Source of the DNA: Lewinellaceae bacterium
GTDB taxonomy: Bacteria > Bacteroidota > Bacteroidia > Chitinophagales > Saprospiraceae
Reading direction: 5' to 3'
Assembly: GCA_016708875.1 (NCBI GenBank)
Contig: JADJFA010000007.1
Coordinates: forward strand, 1-64,000
DNA length: 64,000 nucleotides
Notes under the pieces: generated by a model
What the model was told of the DNA's origin: nothing
Databases searched by the model: none
The model's input: only the letters and a program-made list of their open reading frames with translations
Program-made: the position numbers and the translations under genes
In this document: piece by piece, positions 8,634-19,670 of the stretch
How positions within the stretch are numbered: the stretch's first letter is position 1
Layout of the letters: each line of letters begins with the position of its first letter

Positions 8634-9359
8634 ATGAAGCACTCACTTCTCTTTCTACTTGTCGCTGCGATCCTCGTAGCCTGCAAACCTCAGGACAATG
8701 TTTCGGCCCAAGAGTCGCCCACCGCGACGGCACCGAGCAGCACCGGAACCCTTATTAAATTGGAAACTGGCGCTTGTCGTGGCTATTGCCCGATGTACAA
8801 ACTTACTTTTCGCACGGACGGCAGCCTGGAATACATTGGCATCCGCAATGTCGAAAAAATTGGTTTGGAAACCGTCCGACTCAACGCTGATGAGTATGCC
8901 CAATTGCTAAAAGAAGTAAGAAAAGTGGACCTCTGGCAATACCCTGCCGTCATTCCAAGTACAGTGGTGGATGCCCCCGTGCATACCTACACGGTTTTTG
9001 AGGGTTCAAAGACGCATTCGGTAAAAGGCACTGCAGGCATACCCCAGCCAATCCTGGAGTTGGAAACACGTATGCAGGATATTGTTGAAGCGCATGGTAT
9101 TGCAGTCCGCAAGGGTGATGCATGCAAGGTTCCTGGCGCTTTAACCGCCCAGGCAATCGTAAAATTCAAGATGCACGTGAATGCTAAGGACTTCTGCAAT
9201 CAGTTCTCCGATATTAAAGTTCGCACAGTGCGCCACCTCTCCGAAGACAATACCTGGGTTATCGCTTACAGTCCTAAAGAACTAACCGAAACCCAATTCA
9301 TGAGCTTGCTCAAAGACATGGACGGCGTGTTGGAAGTTGAGCCTGACAAGCAGAAATAA
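8634..9359 (+). CDS. DUF6438 lipoprotein
   Basis: ATG 8634 starts a lipoprotein signal (LLVAAILVACK; the cysteine is at residue 17). The segment GACRGYCPMYKLTF (about residues 46-59) followed by DGSLEYIG is the signature of DUF6438, a domain of unknown function found in Bacteroidota lipoproteins. The C-terminal 70 residues (from about 165) add a second region of unknown type. The protein should be anchored to a membrane facing the periplasm. Eleven bases separate its stop from the start of the GtrA gene, so the two may be co-transcribed. The possible TTG start six bases upstream was not used. Confidence 0.8.
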   Translation: MKHSLLFLLVAAILVACKPQDNVSAQESPTATAPSSTGTLIKLETGACRGYCPMYKLTFRTDGSLEYIGIRNVEKIGLETVRLNADEYAQLLKEVRKVDLWQYPAVIPSTVVDAPVHTYTVFEGSKTHSVKGTAGIPQPILELETRMQDIVEAHGIAVRKGDACKVPGALTAQAIVKFKMHVNAKDFCNQFSDIKVRTVRHLSEDNTWVIAYSPKELTETQFMSLLKDMDGVLEVEPDKQK

Positions 9360-9369
9360 GCTCATTTTC

Positions 9370-9750
9370 ATGTCTGATCTCCTCATCAAATTCATCAAAT
9401 TTGGCATTGTAGGCGTGTCGGGGGTGGTAGTTGATTTTGGCGTAACCTGGCTTTTAAAAGAGCAGTTGCGCCTGAACAAATACATCGCCAACAGCGCGGG
9501 ATTCGCTTGTGCCGTAGTGAGCAACTATTACCTCAACCGGCTCTGGACTTTTCATAGCGCAGATCCTCATGTAGGGATTCAGTTTGCCAAGTTTACAATG
9601 GTGGCACTCATTGGCCTGGGGATGAACAATGCGATTATTTATTACCTGACTGAGCGTCGGGGAGTAAAATTTTATGCCTCCAAACTCGTGGCCACGGGCG
9701 TGGTGATGCTCTGGAATTTTGGGGCGAATTACTTGTTTACGTTTGCGTAG
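9370..9750 (+). CDS. GtrA-family membrane protein
   Basis: This 127-aa protein has four hydrophobic segments and the GtrA pattern: FIKFGIVGVSGVVVDFGVTWLL at the start, NYYLNRLWTF in the second helix pair, and a final WNFGANYLFTFA. GtrA proteins help move polyprenyl-linked sugars across the inner membrane for decorating surface polysaccharides. The start ATG 9370 follows the lipoprotein gene by ten bases. A strong hairpin lies directly downstream. Confidence 0.85.
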   Translation: MSDLLIKFIKFGIVGVSGVVVDFGVTWLLKEQLRLNKYIANSAGFACAVVSNYYLNRLWTFHSADPHVGIQFAKFTMVALIGLGMNNAIIYYLTERRGVKFYASKLVATGVVMLWNFGANYLFTFA

Positions 9751-9760
9751 AATGGGCAGA

Positions 9761-9883
9761 CTAAGAGTGGTGGAACACGGATGACACGGATAGGACACGG
9801 ATTTTCACGGTTTTACCCTAATTGGAGAAAAATCCGTGAAAATCCGTGTCCTATCCGTGTCATCCGTGTTCCACCCCTCTTAG
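9761..9883. repeat. Intergenic hairpin with GACACGGAT-type word arms (convergent genes)
   Basis: Arms 9761-9810 and 9834-9883 are nearly perfect reverse complements of about 50 bp with a 23-bp loop. Each arm is made of 9-base words of the type ACACGGATG / ACACGGATA / ACACGGATT. It lies between the converging GtrA and M28 peptidase genes and could serve as a two-way terminator. Confidence 0.85.
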
Positions 9884-9901
9884 TGCGCCGTCATCCACTG
9901 C

Positions 9902-11649
9902 TTAATTGGCAAAAATCATCTGCCGCGCATCCACCCTTTTCCCACCAATCATCAACGCATAAGCAAAGGTTCCACGCACGCCATAGCCGTGTGTGTAGAG
10001 CACCTCGTTCATTCCTTGCAGCAAGGTGACGGGGATGTTTTGAATGACTTTTCCTTGAAAATCACTGATTTGTATAAATGCCGATTGCGAAGTGGGCGGC
10101 AGTTCATTCACCCAAAAAGAAATCCAGGTCGCCTCGTCGAACGGGTTGGGACGGTTTTGAAACAGTCGGATATTGGGTTCGGCCTCGCTGTTGTCAGGTT
10201 CTTCTGTGTCTGAAAGCGACGCAATTTTTTCAACCGAAAAAAGGCTTTCTGCCCCCCAGGCATCCACACCTGCTACGCTGACATACACGGGGCCGCTTGG
10301 ATTGCAGGACAACTCGTCTGAGAACGCAGGTGAAAGGGTAAAAATGGTATCCCAATCGTTTGTGAGGCTACGCACTGCAACGCGAATTGTATGCGTGTCA
10401 ATGGGCGAATCGAACGTTACCGTCAATTGGCTCCCTGAGCGCATGGCCGTGAAATTGGGCGGAAGCGCACCCCCCCTTGCCACGATTGCAAGCGCATTTC
10501 CATTGATAAGTGCATTGCGTGCGAGGTAGTTGAAATCCACAAAAAATGAGTCAATCACGTTGTCTCCATCGGTGTCGGCGCCCAGTACATCCTCGGAGGT
10601 ATGCTGACGGTCCTCGTAGCCAGGGCCATTGCTTGCATCGCCGTGCTCGTTCGCGGAGGTAAAACGCATGGCAGCATAGCCATGCTCCCGGAAAGGAATA
10701 TGATCACCGCCTCGACCCGTGCTGTCTTCAGGGCTCATAATACGCACATTCATAGGCACTTGCGCCGTGGGAAGCAGGTTTTCCTGGTATTGAAGTTTGA
10801 TGAACCGAGCCAGTTGTTTGTTTCTTGAATTGAAACTTCCCGAGGAAAAAAGCCGCACACTGGTGGAATCTACATCGTTTACACCAGGGCAGGAAGGCGG
10901 CGAGGAAGTCTCCCCACAAAGGATGCCCCCGATCACGTCGTTGTTCAAAACAGCGTGAAGCGGGATGTTTTTTTGCTGAATATAATCCGCAAAAGCCTCG
11001 GCGCCCAGCAAGCCTTGTTCCTCGGCGATGGTGGCCACAAATACCACCGTGTTGGCAAATTGGTAGCGCGACATCACGCGGGCGAGTTCGAGCACAAGGG
11101 CTGTGCCCGTGGCATTGTCCTCTACGCCTTCTGCAAGGCAGGCCGTGTCGCAAAGCACATCACAACGGCTGTCAATATGCCCTTCCACCAGCACTACTCC
11201 ACTGGCAGGGTCGCTGCCTGGAAGCACGGCGAAGATGTTTCGGTGTTGGTTTACACCACAAATGGCCAGATCGAATTGGAGATAGGAGGGAATGAGCCTG
11301 CCAGCGTTGGCTGCGCCGAATTCCGCAAATTTTTGGTGTGTCCAGCGCCTTGCCGCGCCGATGCCTGTGGTAGCAGAAAGTGTGTCACTGCCTGAGTTGC
11401 GGGTGCCGAATTCGCTGAGCCGGATGATATAGGCTTTGAGGCTGTCGGGAGAGATATTTGCCTGCAATTGGGCGGCCAGTTCAGTTGGCAGTAGCGGGGT
11501 GGCCGTGGCAGGAGCGTAGTCAGTGGGGTTGTAATTGCCCAGCAGGATTTGTTCGGCGAGGGGGGTGGTGGAGAGGATGTTTGTTTGGGCGTGGGTAATC
11601 GCGGATGACAAAAGCAGCAGAAGGATACGAGTAAGCGAAATTTTTTCAT
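9902..11649 (-). CDS. Secreted M28-family metallopeptidase with a T9SS-type C-terminal tail (one frameshift)
   Basis: The catalytic domain has the M28 zinc and active-site residues in order: GHIDS, VEDNATGTAL, AEEQGLLG, NNDVIGG, and a late His in ANEHGDASNGPG...QHTSED. It matches aminopeptidases that release N-terminal residues outside the cell. The last 90 residues (from LFQNRPNPFDEATWISF) form a type A T9SS sorting tail. The signal peptide lies in another frame: ATG at 11649-11647 is followed by a run of six A (plus-strand T 11641-11646); one more A restores MKKISLTRILLLLLSSAITHAQ in frame with the enzyme. The total of 1,748 nt is one base short of a multiple of 3, agreeing with that. It is transcribed alone, divergent from the M43 giant gene. 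Confidence 0.85.
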
Positions 11650-12332
11650 GCAGGATTTGATGGTGATCCCATTCAAACTCTTACCAACGAAAAATAAACC
11701 TTTATTCCTTTCTCCGCTCAACCCTCCATATTGGGGTGACCAAATACACCTCAATATACACATCTGTCCCCTCTTTTGAAAAGACAGGCCCCCCCCTGAG
11801 ACATCAAAAGGGCCCTTCACGGGTTTATTGTCCCGGTACACTGCTGTTGCGTGTCGAGTGCGCCGGGCTCTCAACACCGTTTGGTATGCCACTGTCGTAT
11901 TTTTAGTGAGGTGTTCCTTGTGAATATATTTCTTTCTTGAAGTAGTCATCTTTATTTGTCATGTGATTTCGTTTTGAGGTCTTTTGGCTTTTCTTTTTGA
12001 AAACCATTGCCAAACACAAGTGACCCACATCGAAAAACAAAAATTCGAAAATGTTATTTCTACCTGAACCCTGATTTCAAAAGACCGTCGGTGCCTTCCA
12101 GATGCTTGAAGCTTTCGGGAAGTTGGGTGGTGTTTGGAAAAGTTTTTGTGATTAGGAGGTCTCATTTGTTCGTTGGCAACAATGTAAAGATGAATTAGAA
12201 ATTCTTTTGAAAAAAGTTATCCGAGCCTTGGCTACTCTATCAAGGAAATTCTGACAAATTTAGGCATACCAGTAAACGGAGGCCTATCTGAGAAAAGAGC
12301 ACAATATATTTGGGGCAATTATTTCCAAATGT
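11650..12332. other. Divergent intergenic region, no gene recognised
   Basis: The 680 bp between the starts of the M28 (minus) and M43 (plus) genes hold only short open frames with no recognisable protein. Runs of C at about 11792-11798 and an A/T-rich stretch at 11990-12060 are visible. It should contain both promoters, but I could not pick a convincing TAnnTTTG box. Confidence 0.4.
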
Positions 12333-15300
12333 ATGAAACACATCTACTACGCGGCGCTTTCCCTTTTTTGTTTTTTCCTATCAAAAAACGGCTTTTCGCA
12401 AAATATCACCGTCCCCTGTGGAGCTGATTTTTGGCTGGAAAAATCCTTGCAAGACCCGTCTTTTTCAAAAACACCTGGAATATGAAAAAGGTATTTTACA
12501 GGTTTTTTGAACAAAAAAAATCATCGCCAGACCAGTCAGGAATGGTCAAAACAATCCCCGTTGTAGTCCACATCGTCCACGACGGCGGGGCTGAAAATAT
12601 CAGTGACGCACAAGTACAACAGGCAATAAACTGGCTCAACCAAGCTCTCGCCAATCAAGGCTACTTCGATCAGGGTAGCGGCGCCGATTGTGGCATCCAA
12701 CTTTGCTTCGCTCAGCGCACGCCAAATGGTCAGCCCACCAACGGCATCACCCGCGACCAAAGCCCTTTTACTGTGATGCAAATGGAAACCCAGGACCAGC
12801 AGGTAAAAAACCTAAATCGCTGGAAACCCAAGGATTATGTGAATATCTGGCTTGTGCGCAGCATTTGCTCCAGCAATTACGGTTTGCAATGTGTACGGTT
12901 ATGCCAACTACCCTTTTGCGCACGGTTCCAATATTGACGGCATTGTGATCGAGGCTGGGTTTTTGACGGAAATTGAAAAAGTCAGCGGACTTGCGCACGA
13001 GATGGGGCACTACCTCGGTCTGTACCATACTTTTGAAGGAGGCTGTACGAACACCAACTGCCTGACCCAAGGCGACAGAATCTGCGACACCCCTCCCGAC
13101 CAAAGCACCGCCTCCCTGCCTTGTACGGAAACCTTCAACTCCTGTTCTACCGACACCCAATCGGGGCCGTTCAGCACTGACCAGCCAGACATGACCAGAA
13201 ATTTTCTGGACTACGGAATCCTTTCTTGTTTTCACGACTACACCACAGATCAGGCAACCCGCATGAACGCCACCTTGGATGGGATTCGGAAAAGTCTGCT
13301 GGAATCGAAGGGTTGTTTGCCGCCTTGTCCTGTTAATACGGTGGCGGGATTTACAACCAGCGCAACCACCATAAACGTAGGCCAAACCGTGACCTTTAAT
13401 AACACCAGTCAAAACGCTGGTGCTTACACATGGACGGTAAATGGCACCTCGTTTGGAACGCAAGCCAATGCCACGTACACGTTCTCAGCACCAGGTACCT
13501 ATACCGTGTTGCTGACCGCCCTACCCTCCAACACCATGCTCTGTGAACCGAGTACAGCGTATGTGACCATTCAGGTGTTGTGTGTTATCACCGCATCATT
13601 TAGCGTAAGCGATGAATCTCCAGACGAGAACGAAACCATTCTTCTGCTCAATACGAGCCAAAACGCGCTGGTATATGAGTGGTTCGTAAATGGAATAAGT
13701 CAGGGCAATTCGCTTGACTCCATCAGTTTCAACAGCCCCGGTGATTATCAAATACAATTGGTTGCGACGAATGGCCCATGCACGTCAAGCGCGATTGTGG
13801 ATGTGCAGGTGCTGCCGATTTGCGATGAAGAGAATCGGCTTTTTCAAATGGCATATCAGGAAAACCCGCTGGGATTTACCAGGGGCAAAGGAGTGGCCGT
13901 ATTGGAAGATGGTAACTTGTTATCTATGTACGAAACAAGGGGTTCAAATTTGAAGAATAACGTAAATCTGGTCAAAATGACCCCTGCCGGGCAACAATTA
14001 TGGGCAAAGACCTTGGGTGATAGTGTAGCGATGACTGGAACCCTTGGGGGGCTTGATTGCAACCAGTGACGGAGGATTTGCGATAACATTTTACACAGGA
14101 GATTCCATTAATCACGCAAGAATTGGAAAATTTTCGAGCGATGGCGATTTAGTTTGGTTACGGCAATTAATTGGAGGTGTGTTATTGCGTGATCTGGTCT
14201 CAAGTCCAGATGGGAAAATTACTGCTTGTGGGCTTGGCCAAGCTCAAAATGAAAACAGTGCTTTATTTGTTCAATTTGATGCCAATGGTGGTCTCCAGTG
14301 GATCAGAGAATATAAATCTAATGACTTGGTAGGCGCTAATTCCATTGCAGGATTACCCGATGGCGGTTTTATTGCTTTAGGTGCCAGTTTATTTCGCTTA
14401 TCTGCTAATGGAGATTTGAATTGGCAACGCCAAGTTGGATCTAAATTCTCTGATGTTGTGGCATTGGAAAATGGTGAGTTTGCAGCCTGTGGAAAACATA
14501 TCTTCATAGATGGCGCATTCGTGAAATTCTCCTCAGATGGCCACCCGATCCTGTCCTCATCGTATTCCGGCATCAACGGCATTGCGGCAAATTTTACTGC
14601 TATCATTAAGGATGCAGAAAAAGGGTTTGTATTAACCACCAATTCTAATACCAGTAGCTCAGACATGATTGTCAGCCTGGATTCAGTTGGAAATGTTAAT
14701 TGGGCCCGCAGATCTGGCATGGTTAATTGCACCTATCAGGGCTTAGCAAAATACAATGACATAGGTTATGTGCTGACTGGCTCAGGCAACACCTTCGTCC
14801 CTATTGGACGGGGTTTGATTTCAAAAACGGACCGAAAAGGCAGAATTGGCGATTGTCCGAGCATGCAAATTCCCATAGAGGTGACTAAAGACGTTAATAT
14901 CGGAACAATTGATGCCATAATTATGGAATTGCCCGCCCATCAATTAGTAGATGCTTCTATTGCTGTGCACAATTGGCCTATAAAACCTGATACACTTTGT
15001 GCTTCTGGCTGTGCAGTGGGTGTCGAAATCTGCAACAACAAGCTCGACGACGATGAGGACGGCCTCTTCGATTGCCTCGACCCGGAGTGCAATTGCACAG
15101 AGGCCGAATGTTCCCCAAAACAGTACAATATCTGGCACTTCGGTTATAAATCCGGACTGAATTTCGACACAGATCCGCCCACTCAAGTGGATAATGGCAT
15201 GACTGATTGCACCGGAATATCGGCAACCATGTGCGATGTAAAGGGTAATCTCCTGTTTTACACCGATGGACTGGTGGTGTACAACCGTTTTCACCAACCC

Positions 15301-17746
15301 ATGCCCAATGGTACATTTGGGGTTGGGGATACCGCAAATCAATCCATCATCATCCCTTACCCTGCCAATGCGAACAAGTATTTTATCATTGTCAATTATT
15401 CAGGCGGACAGGTTTATTCCTCGATTTTGGACATGACCTTGTCAGGAGGAAATGGCGATATTGTAGCAGCGCACAAGAATATTCAGCTCGACGGCATTTC
15501 TGCAAGCTTGGCAGCGGTAAAAGCCTGTTCCTTCAACGGGTATTGGTTGCTGACACGTTCAATGGCACAAACAAGTCAATTTCACACTTTTCGTGTGGAT
15601 CAATTTGGCTTATGGCTATTTCCCATTGCCAGTAATACTGGAACATCTGTAGCTTCCGTTCAACAAATAAAAATTGCTCCCGATGGCAGTCGGGTGGCTT
15701 GTACCTATCGTTCCGCAGATAACGGTCATTCTTTTGTCTCTATCTATGATTTCGCTTCAAATTCAACTGGATTCGTTTCCAACCCACTTGTTTTAGGCGA
15801 ATACAGCAATCTGAATTTTGCGTCGGGCGTGGAATTTTCGCCAAATGGTCGCTTTTTGTACGTAACAGGATATTTTCCCGGGCAGGCTAAATTGATTCAG
15901 TTCGACCTGGAGGCTGGTGATTTGCAAGCCATCAAGAACTCAAAGGTCAATTTAGCCACACTTCCCGGCCAAGATTTTGGCTACCCTCAGCTCGCACCCA
16001 ATGGGAAAATATACATGACCAACTCCACCATTGTTGACTCAATAAATTGGGTACTGGGTGTGATCCATCACCCCAATGTAGCAGGTGTGGGTAGCCAATA
16101 CGTGCATCAAGACTTCGACTTGTCCAATTTCCACCCAGATGGTGGCGCCGGGCTTGGGCTTTGCAATGTTATTTCTTCCTATTATCTGGAACCTAAAATA
16201 CCTGCGTTCTCCTTATCGTCAGCCGATACCATCTGCGTATTAAACACGCCCATCAATTACCAAATCGAAAACATTCCATGCGATGTAGATTCTATCTCCT
16301 GGCGCGTGGAAAACCTGAGCACCCAAATTTTGCCCAACATCCAAAACGCCACCATACGCTACCTTGCACCCGGCACCGGGCGGCTCATCGCCACAGTACA
16401 CACGCATTGCGGCACCTCTTCCGACACCCTTGAAATACTGGTGGTTGCGCCGCACAACATAACCCTCGATCTCGGCCCTGATCGCGTGGTGTGCGACAAT
16501 GGCGTGTTTTCTTTCAACGCCGGAAGCGGTTTCGCCCGATACCTCTGGAGCGATGGCACGGGCGGATTCCACCGTAACCACCCTATTCCCCGGAAAATAC
16601 TGGGTAAATGTCTGGGACCTGTGTGGAAACCATCAATCCGATACCATTACGGTCAGCATCGCCCCAAATTCCGTGCTCGACCTTGGCCCCGATTTGCCGC
16701 AGCAGTGCTCTGGGACCTCAACCAGTTATCAGCGTCCGGCCAATTTTCAGTCCTGGCATTGGTCGCCCGGGGATTTCCTTAGTTGCACGGACTGTCCCGA
16801 TGTCACAGTTTTGCCAACCATTAGCGCCATGTGGGTAGTAATAGGACAAACCGCTGAAGGCTGCATTTCGGTGGATACGCTGCGCGCTACTATTCGCGAC
16901 ACCTTGCTTTTCAGTCTCGACACCAGTGTTTGTGTAGGACAAACCCTCATCGTTTTGGGTGTACAATTGCCCGCTGATACTACCGGACACTTTTTCCAGC
17001 CCGCTTTAGGTGCTGGTTGTGATACCATCCTGACAGTGAATGTTTTAGGCATTGAAAATTCAGCTTCAGAATTGGAGGTCACCATTTGTTCCAATGCCTT
17101 TTTTGAATACAACGGCACAATGCTCCCTGCCGATACCGTGGCGGTTTTCTATCTGGCCAGTTCGTTTACCTGTGATTCGGTCGTTACCGTCACAGTCAAT
17201 TCATACCCGCCCCTAAGCCTTATTTTGCCGATGGACACCACCATCAGCATCGGCGCCTCGGTGCTTCTGGAAGCGGAACTGACAGGAACTGGAACGCTAG
17301 ATTTCGCATGGTCGCCCACGGAGGGTTTGAGTTGCATTGACTGCCTCGACCCGCTAGCCAGTCCCTTGGACACCATCACCTACACCCTTGCCGTAACCGA
17401 CCAAAACGGCTGTACGGCCCAGGAAAGCGTCACCGTTCGCGTCAACGAGGAATGCCGGGTGCGCGTGCCCAATGCCTTCACGCCCAACAGCGACGGTTCA
17501 AACGACCGCTTCCGGCCCATCACCGACCCTTGTGTGCGCACGGTGCGGCTATGGAAAATCCTGAACCGTTGGGGAGAAACCGTTTTTACACAAATCAATT
17601 TCCTTGCCACCGACCCCGAACTGGGCTGGGACGGGATTTGGAATGGGAAACCGCATCCTTCGGATGTGTTGATTTGGGTGGCTGAGTTTGAGTATTATGA
17701 TGGGAGAAGAGAGTCGCAAAGGGGGGAAGTGACGTTGGTAAGGTAG
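12333..17746 (+). CDS. Giant secreted M43 metalloprotease with PKD, propeller and CHU_C (T9SS type B) domains; four frameshifts
   Basis: ATG 12333 starts a signal peptide ending near GFSQ. Domains in order: a propeptide and M43 (pappalysin/cytophagalysin) zinc protease with HEMGHYLGLYH at about 12994-13026; two PKD domains (about 13320-13820); a repetitive propeller-like region (about 13850-14830); a Ca-loop cysteine motif ICNNKLDDDEDGLFDCLDPEC (about 15030-15090); a second propeller starting IWHFGYKSGLNFDT (about 15130-16190), typical of gliding-motility-associated proteins; Ig/PKD-like repeats; and a CHU_C tail (VPNAFTPNSDGSNDRF ... GEVTLVR). The frame changes near 12480, 12880, 14050 (in a run of six G) and 16560. 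The sense continues across each, so I read one protein of about 1,800 aa. It is a surface or secreted protease; its substrate is unknown. Confidence 0.8.
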
Positions 17747-17799
17747 TGGGTGGAGACATGGGTCACCCCGAATCTATAACATTAATGATCCGCTCCCTT

Positions 17800-17930
17800 G
17801 AAACATCAAACTTGACATAATTTGAACCACAAAAGGCACAAAAGAGCACATCAGTAGCCCGATACGGTCTTTTGTGTCCTTTTGTGCCTTTTGTGGTTCA
17901 AATTACGCTACAGGGGGAAAAGTAGTTCTT
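17800..17930. repeat. Intergenic hairpin element (copy 2 of a dispersed pair)
   Basis: The hairpin has a left arm at 17824-17850 and a right arm at 17869-17899 using CACAAAAGG words. It shares with 5366-5490 the upstream ACATCAAACTTGACATAAT, the loop pattern GTAG...GGTCTTTTGTG and a downstream AAAGTAGT. It lies between the converging M43 and FAS1 genes. Confidence 0.75.
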
Positions 17931-18011
17931 TTCTGATGTTTTTACTTGTAAGATTTTATATTGTTCCAAAGTTCGGGGTGATTCAACGCTGCGCCTCTGC
18001 GGTGAGATAAA

Positions 18012-18056
18012 TACTTAAAAACCCAAGAGCCGCCACGCATCATTGCGGGCGGCTCT
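18012..18056 (-). terminator. Rho-independent terminator of the FAS1 gene
   Basis: On the minus strand, AGAGCCGCC (18056-18048) pairs with GGCGGCTCT (18034-18026), followed by TGGGTTTTTAAG. Confidence 0.75.
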
Positions 18057-18127
18057 CAGGTCAAGTGTTTTTGTGTTTATTGCCGTCGTAAAATGCCCGC
18101 CTATTTCGTCGGGACATAAAATTCGTA

Positions 18128-18950
18128 TTACGGAAGCAACACCTTGTCAATAGCATGTACGACGCCATTGCTGCCTTGCACATCCGTAATAATAATGTTG
18201 GTCGTGCGATTGCTACCATCTACGATTTTTGCTCCTCCCGTCAAGTTGATAGTGAATGTCTCCGCCCCAAAAGTTGTAACCACCTGACCGTTGGTCAATT
18301 GTGAAGCAAGCACATTGGCGCCAGGCACCACGTGATATTGAAGTACAGCATTGAGCGTAGCGTCATCCACTTGATCAAGGCTGCTCAAGCCTAATTCCGT
18401 CAAAAGCGCTGCAAATGCGGCATTCGTTGGAGCAAATACCGTGAACGGGCCGGCCCCAGAAAGCAGTCCCACGTAATCAACCCCAAGACTTGGGCGGGTA
18501 AGCGCTGCCACCAGAATGGAGAAATTTGCGTTGTTAAGCGCGTGATTCACAACTGTTGGCAATGCGATTACTTTGTCAACAATGTGTACAACCCCAATAG
18601 CCTTCCGTTGGCACGCCGGCTGCGCGGATTTCGCCGCTTACCACGTGGTTGAGCAGAATTTGCTGCAAAACGGGCACAGGCACATCTTCCAGCGTGGCGA
18701 AGCCATTGGCCGAAAGAAAGGTGCTAAACGCCGCATTGGTCGGTGCGAAAACCGTGAAAGGGCCTGGAGCATTGAGGGCATCCACCAAACCTGCACGACT
18801 CAACGCCGCAACGAGGGATGAAAGATCACTGGTCGCCTGTGCTGTTTGCACGATGTTCTTTGTGGTGGTCGCGTCATCGTCATCCTTACAAGCGGTGAAC
18901 AAAAGGCTGGCGCTGAGCGCGAGGAACATGCCAAAAAATAACTTCTTCAT
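18128..18950 (-). CDS. Lipoprotein with two FAS1 (fasciclin) domains, first one damaged
   Basis: A lipoprotein signal (cysteine in LLFTACKDDDD, about residue 21) is followed by two FAS1 domains, each with GPFTVFAPTNAAF. FAS1 domains mediate cell adhesion. The second domain is complete (TPTN to ASNGVVHAIDKVLLP type ending). The first breaks after AAGVPTE at about 18600: the other frame resumes with AIGVVHIVDKVIALPTVV, so the 35-45 residues that normally lie between these points are missing as well as the frame. That is a deletion of about 100-135 bp plus a shift, not a simple single-base error. The product, if repaired, would be about 274 aa as read. The gene ends at a clear terminator. Confidence 0.75.
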
Positions 18951-19309
18951 AGTTTTGTGTGAAAATTGGTACGGTGAAAAGTTTGGTTTGAAAAGAAGGT
19001 GTAACCGGCAACCCTTCTATTTTGTTTAACTTTTTTAATTTAATTTTTAAAAACATTAAACAAAAAATCCAAAATGTCTATTTTTAGCATTTGAAAACCT
19101 TTTTGATTGCCGTTTGACCACCAAAGCATAAGAGACTAAAAAATTGGCATGTAGAGGTGCTCCTTTTCTGCTTTCGTTCGAAGAAAAAACTGAGCAAAAA
19201 GATGTTTGCGGGGAGAAGCACGGGGCTTGGGGGCGAGTTGAATATTTTGATGGGAGTTATGAAGAAAGAAAAATAGAGCCTAACTTTGTAGAACAATTCA
19301 ACAGCAAAA
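18951..19309. other. A/T-rich intergenic region
   Basis: This stretch holds the upstream region of the FAS1 lipoprotein (minus) and of the toxin-antitoxin pair (plus). It is very A/T-rich around 19020-19080. A TAACTTTG box at 19281-19288 fits a Bacteroidota -7 element for the antitoxin gene. I see no gene in it. Confidence 0.45.
19281..19288 (+). promoter_or_regulatory. Probable -7 box (TAACTTTG) of the toxin-antitoxin operon
   Basis: It is a perfect match to TAnnTTTG, 21 bases before the antitoxin start. The upstream TTG element is not at the usual distance. Confidence 0.5.
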
Positions 19310-19633
19310 ATGAACGCACGTATCGTACTAGAATTTCCGCAAGCACCTGAAGCGAAAGAGATTGAGCTGCTTGTTGCGTTGGCTGAAAAGTTCAATGGCG
19401 TTTTGGTTGAATCCTCAAACGCTTCAAAATCGGGGCAAAGACAAGATGACCTGTCAAATATTCAAGCGGCTTCTTTAAAAGGTGCAAGGACACCATCTTT
19501 ACACCTTGGCATTGACAATTTCCCCCAAGACCTCGGTGCTTATGCCGTAACACCTGAACAGCTGAATGCGATTGCCAACATTTTCGACGATGAGCCAAGC
19601 GCTGAAGCGCTTTGCGAATTGCTGACCCCTTGA
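19310..19633 (+). CDS. Antitoxin partner of the PIN toxin
   Basis: This 107-aa protein starts NARIVLEFPQAPEAKEIELL and ends in an acidic region. Its size and position just before a PIN toxin (37 bases) indicate the antitoxin of the pair, expected to bind the toxin and its own promoter. The sequence has no DNA-binding domain I can name with confidence, so the assignment rests on context. Its frame is intact. Confidence 0.6.
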   Translation: MNARIVLEFPQAPEAKEIELLVALAEKFNGVLVESSNASKSGQRQDDLSNIQAASLKGARTPSLHLGIDNFPQDLGAYAVTPEQLNAIANIFDDEPSAEALCELLTP

Positions 19634-19670
19634 GTCGTTAAATTCAACCGTCAATAGCCCATTAGCTGAT

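Noticed and set aside
9761..9883. Simple rho-independent terminator
   Set aside because: The stem is far longer than normal, has no T run, and belongs to a class of hairpins that also occurs between divergent genes; terminator activity is possible but not the full explanation.
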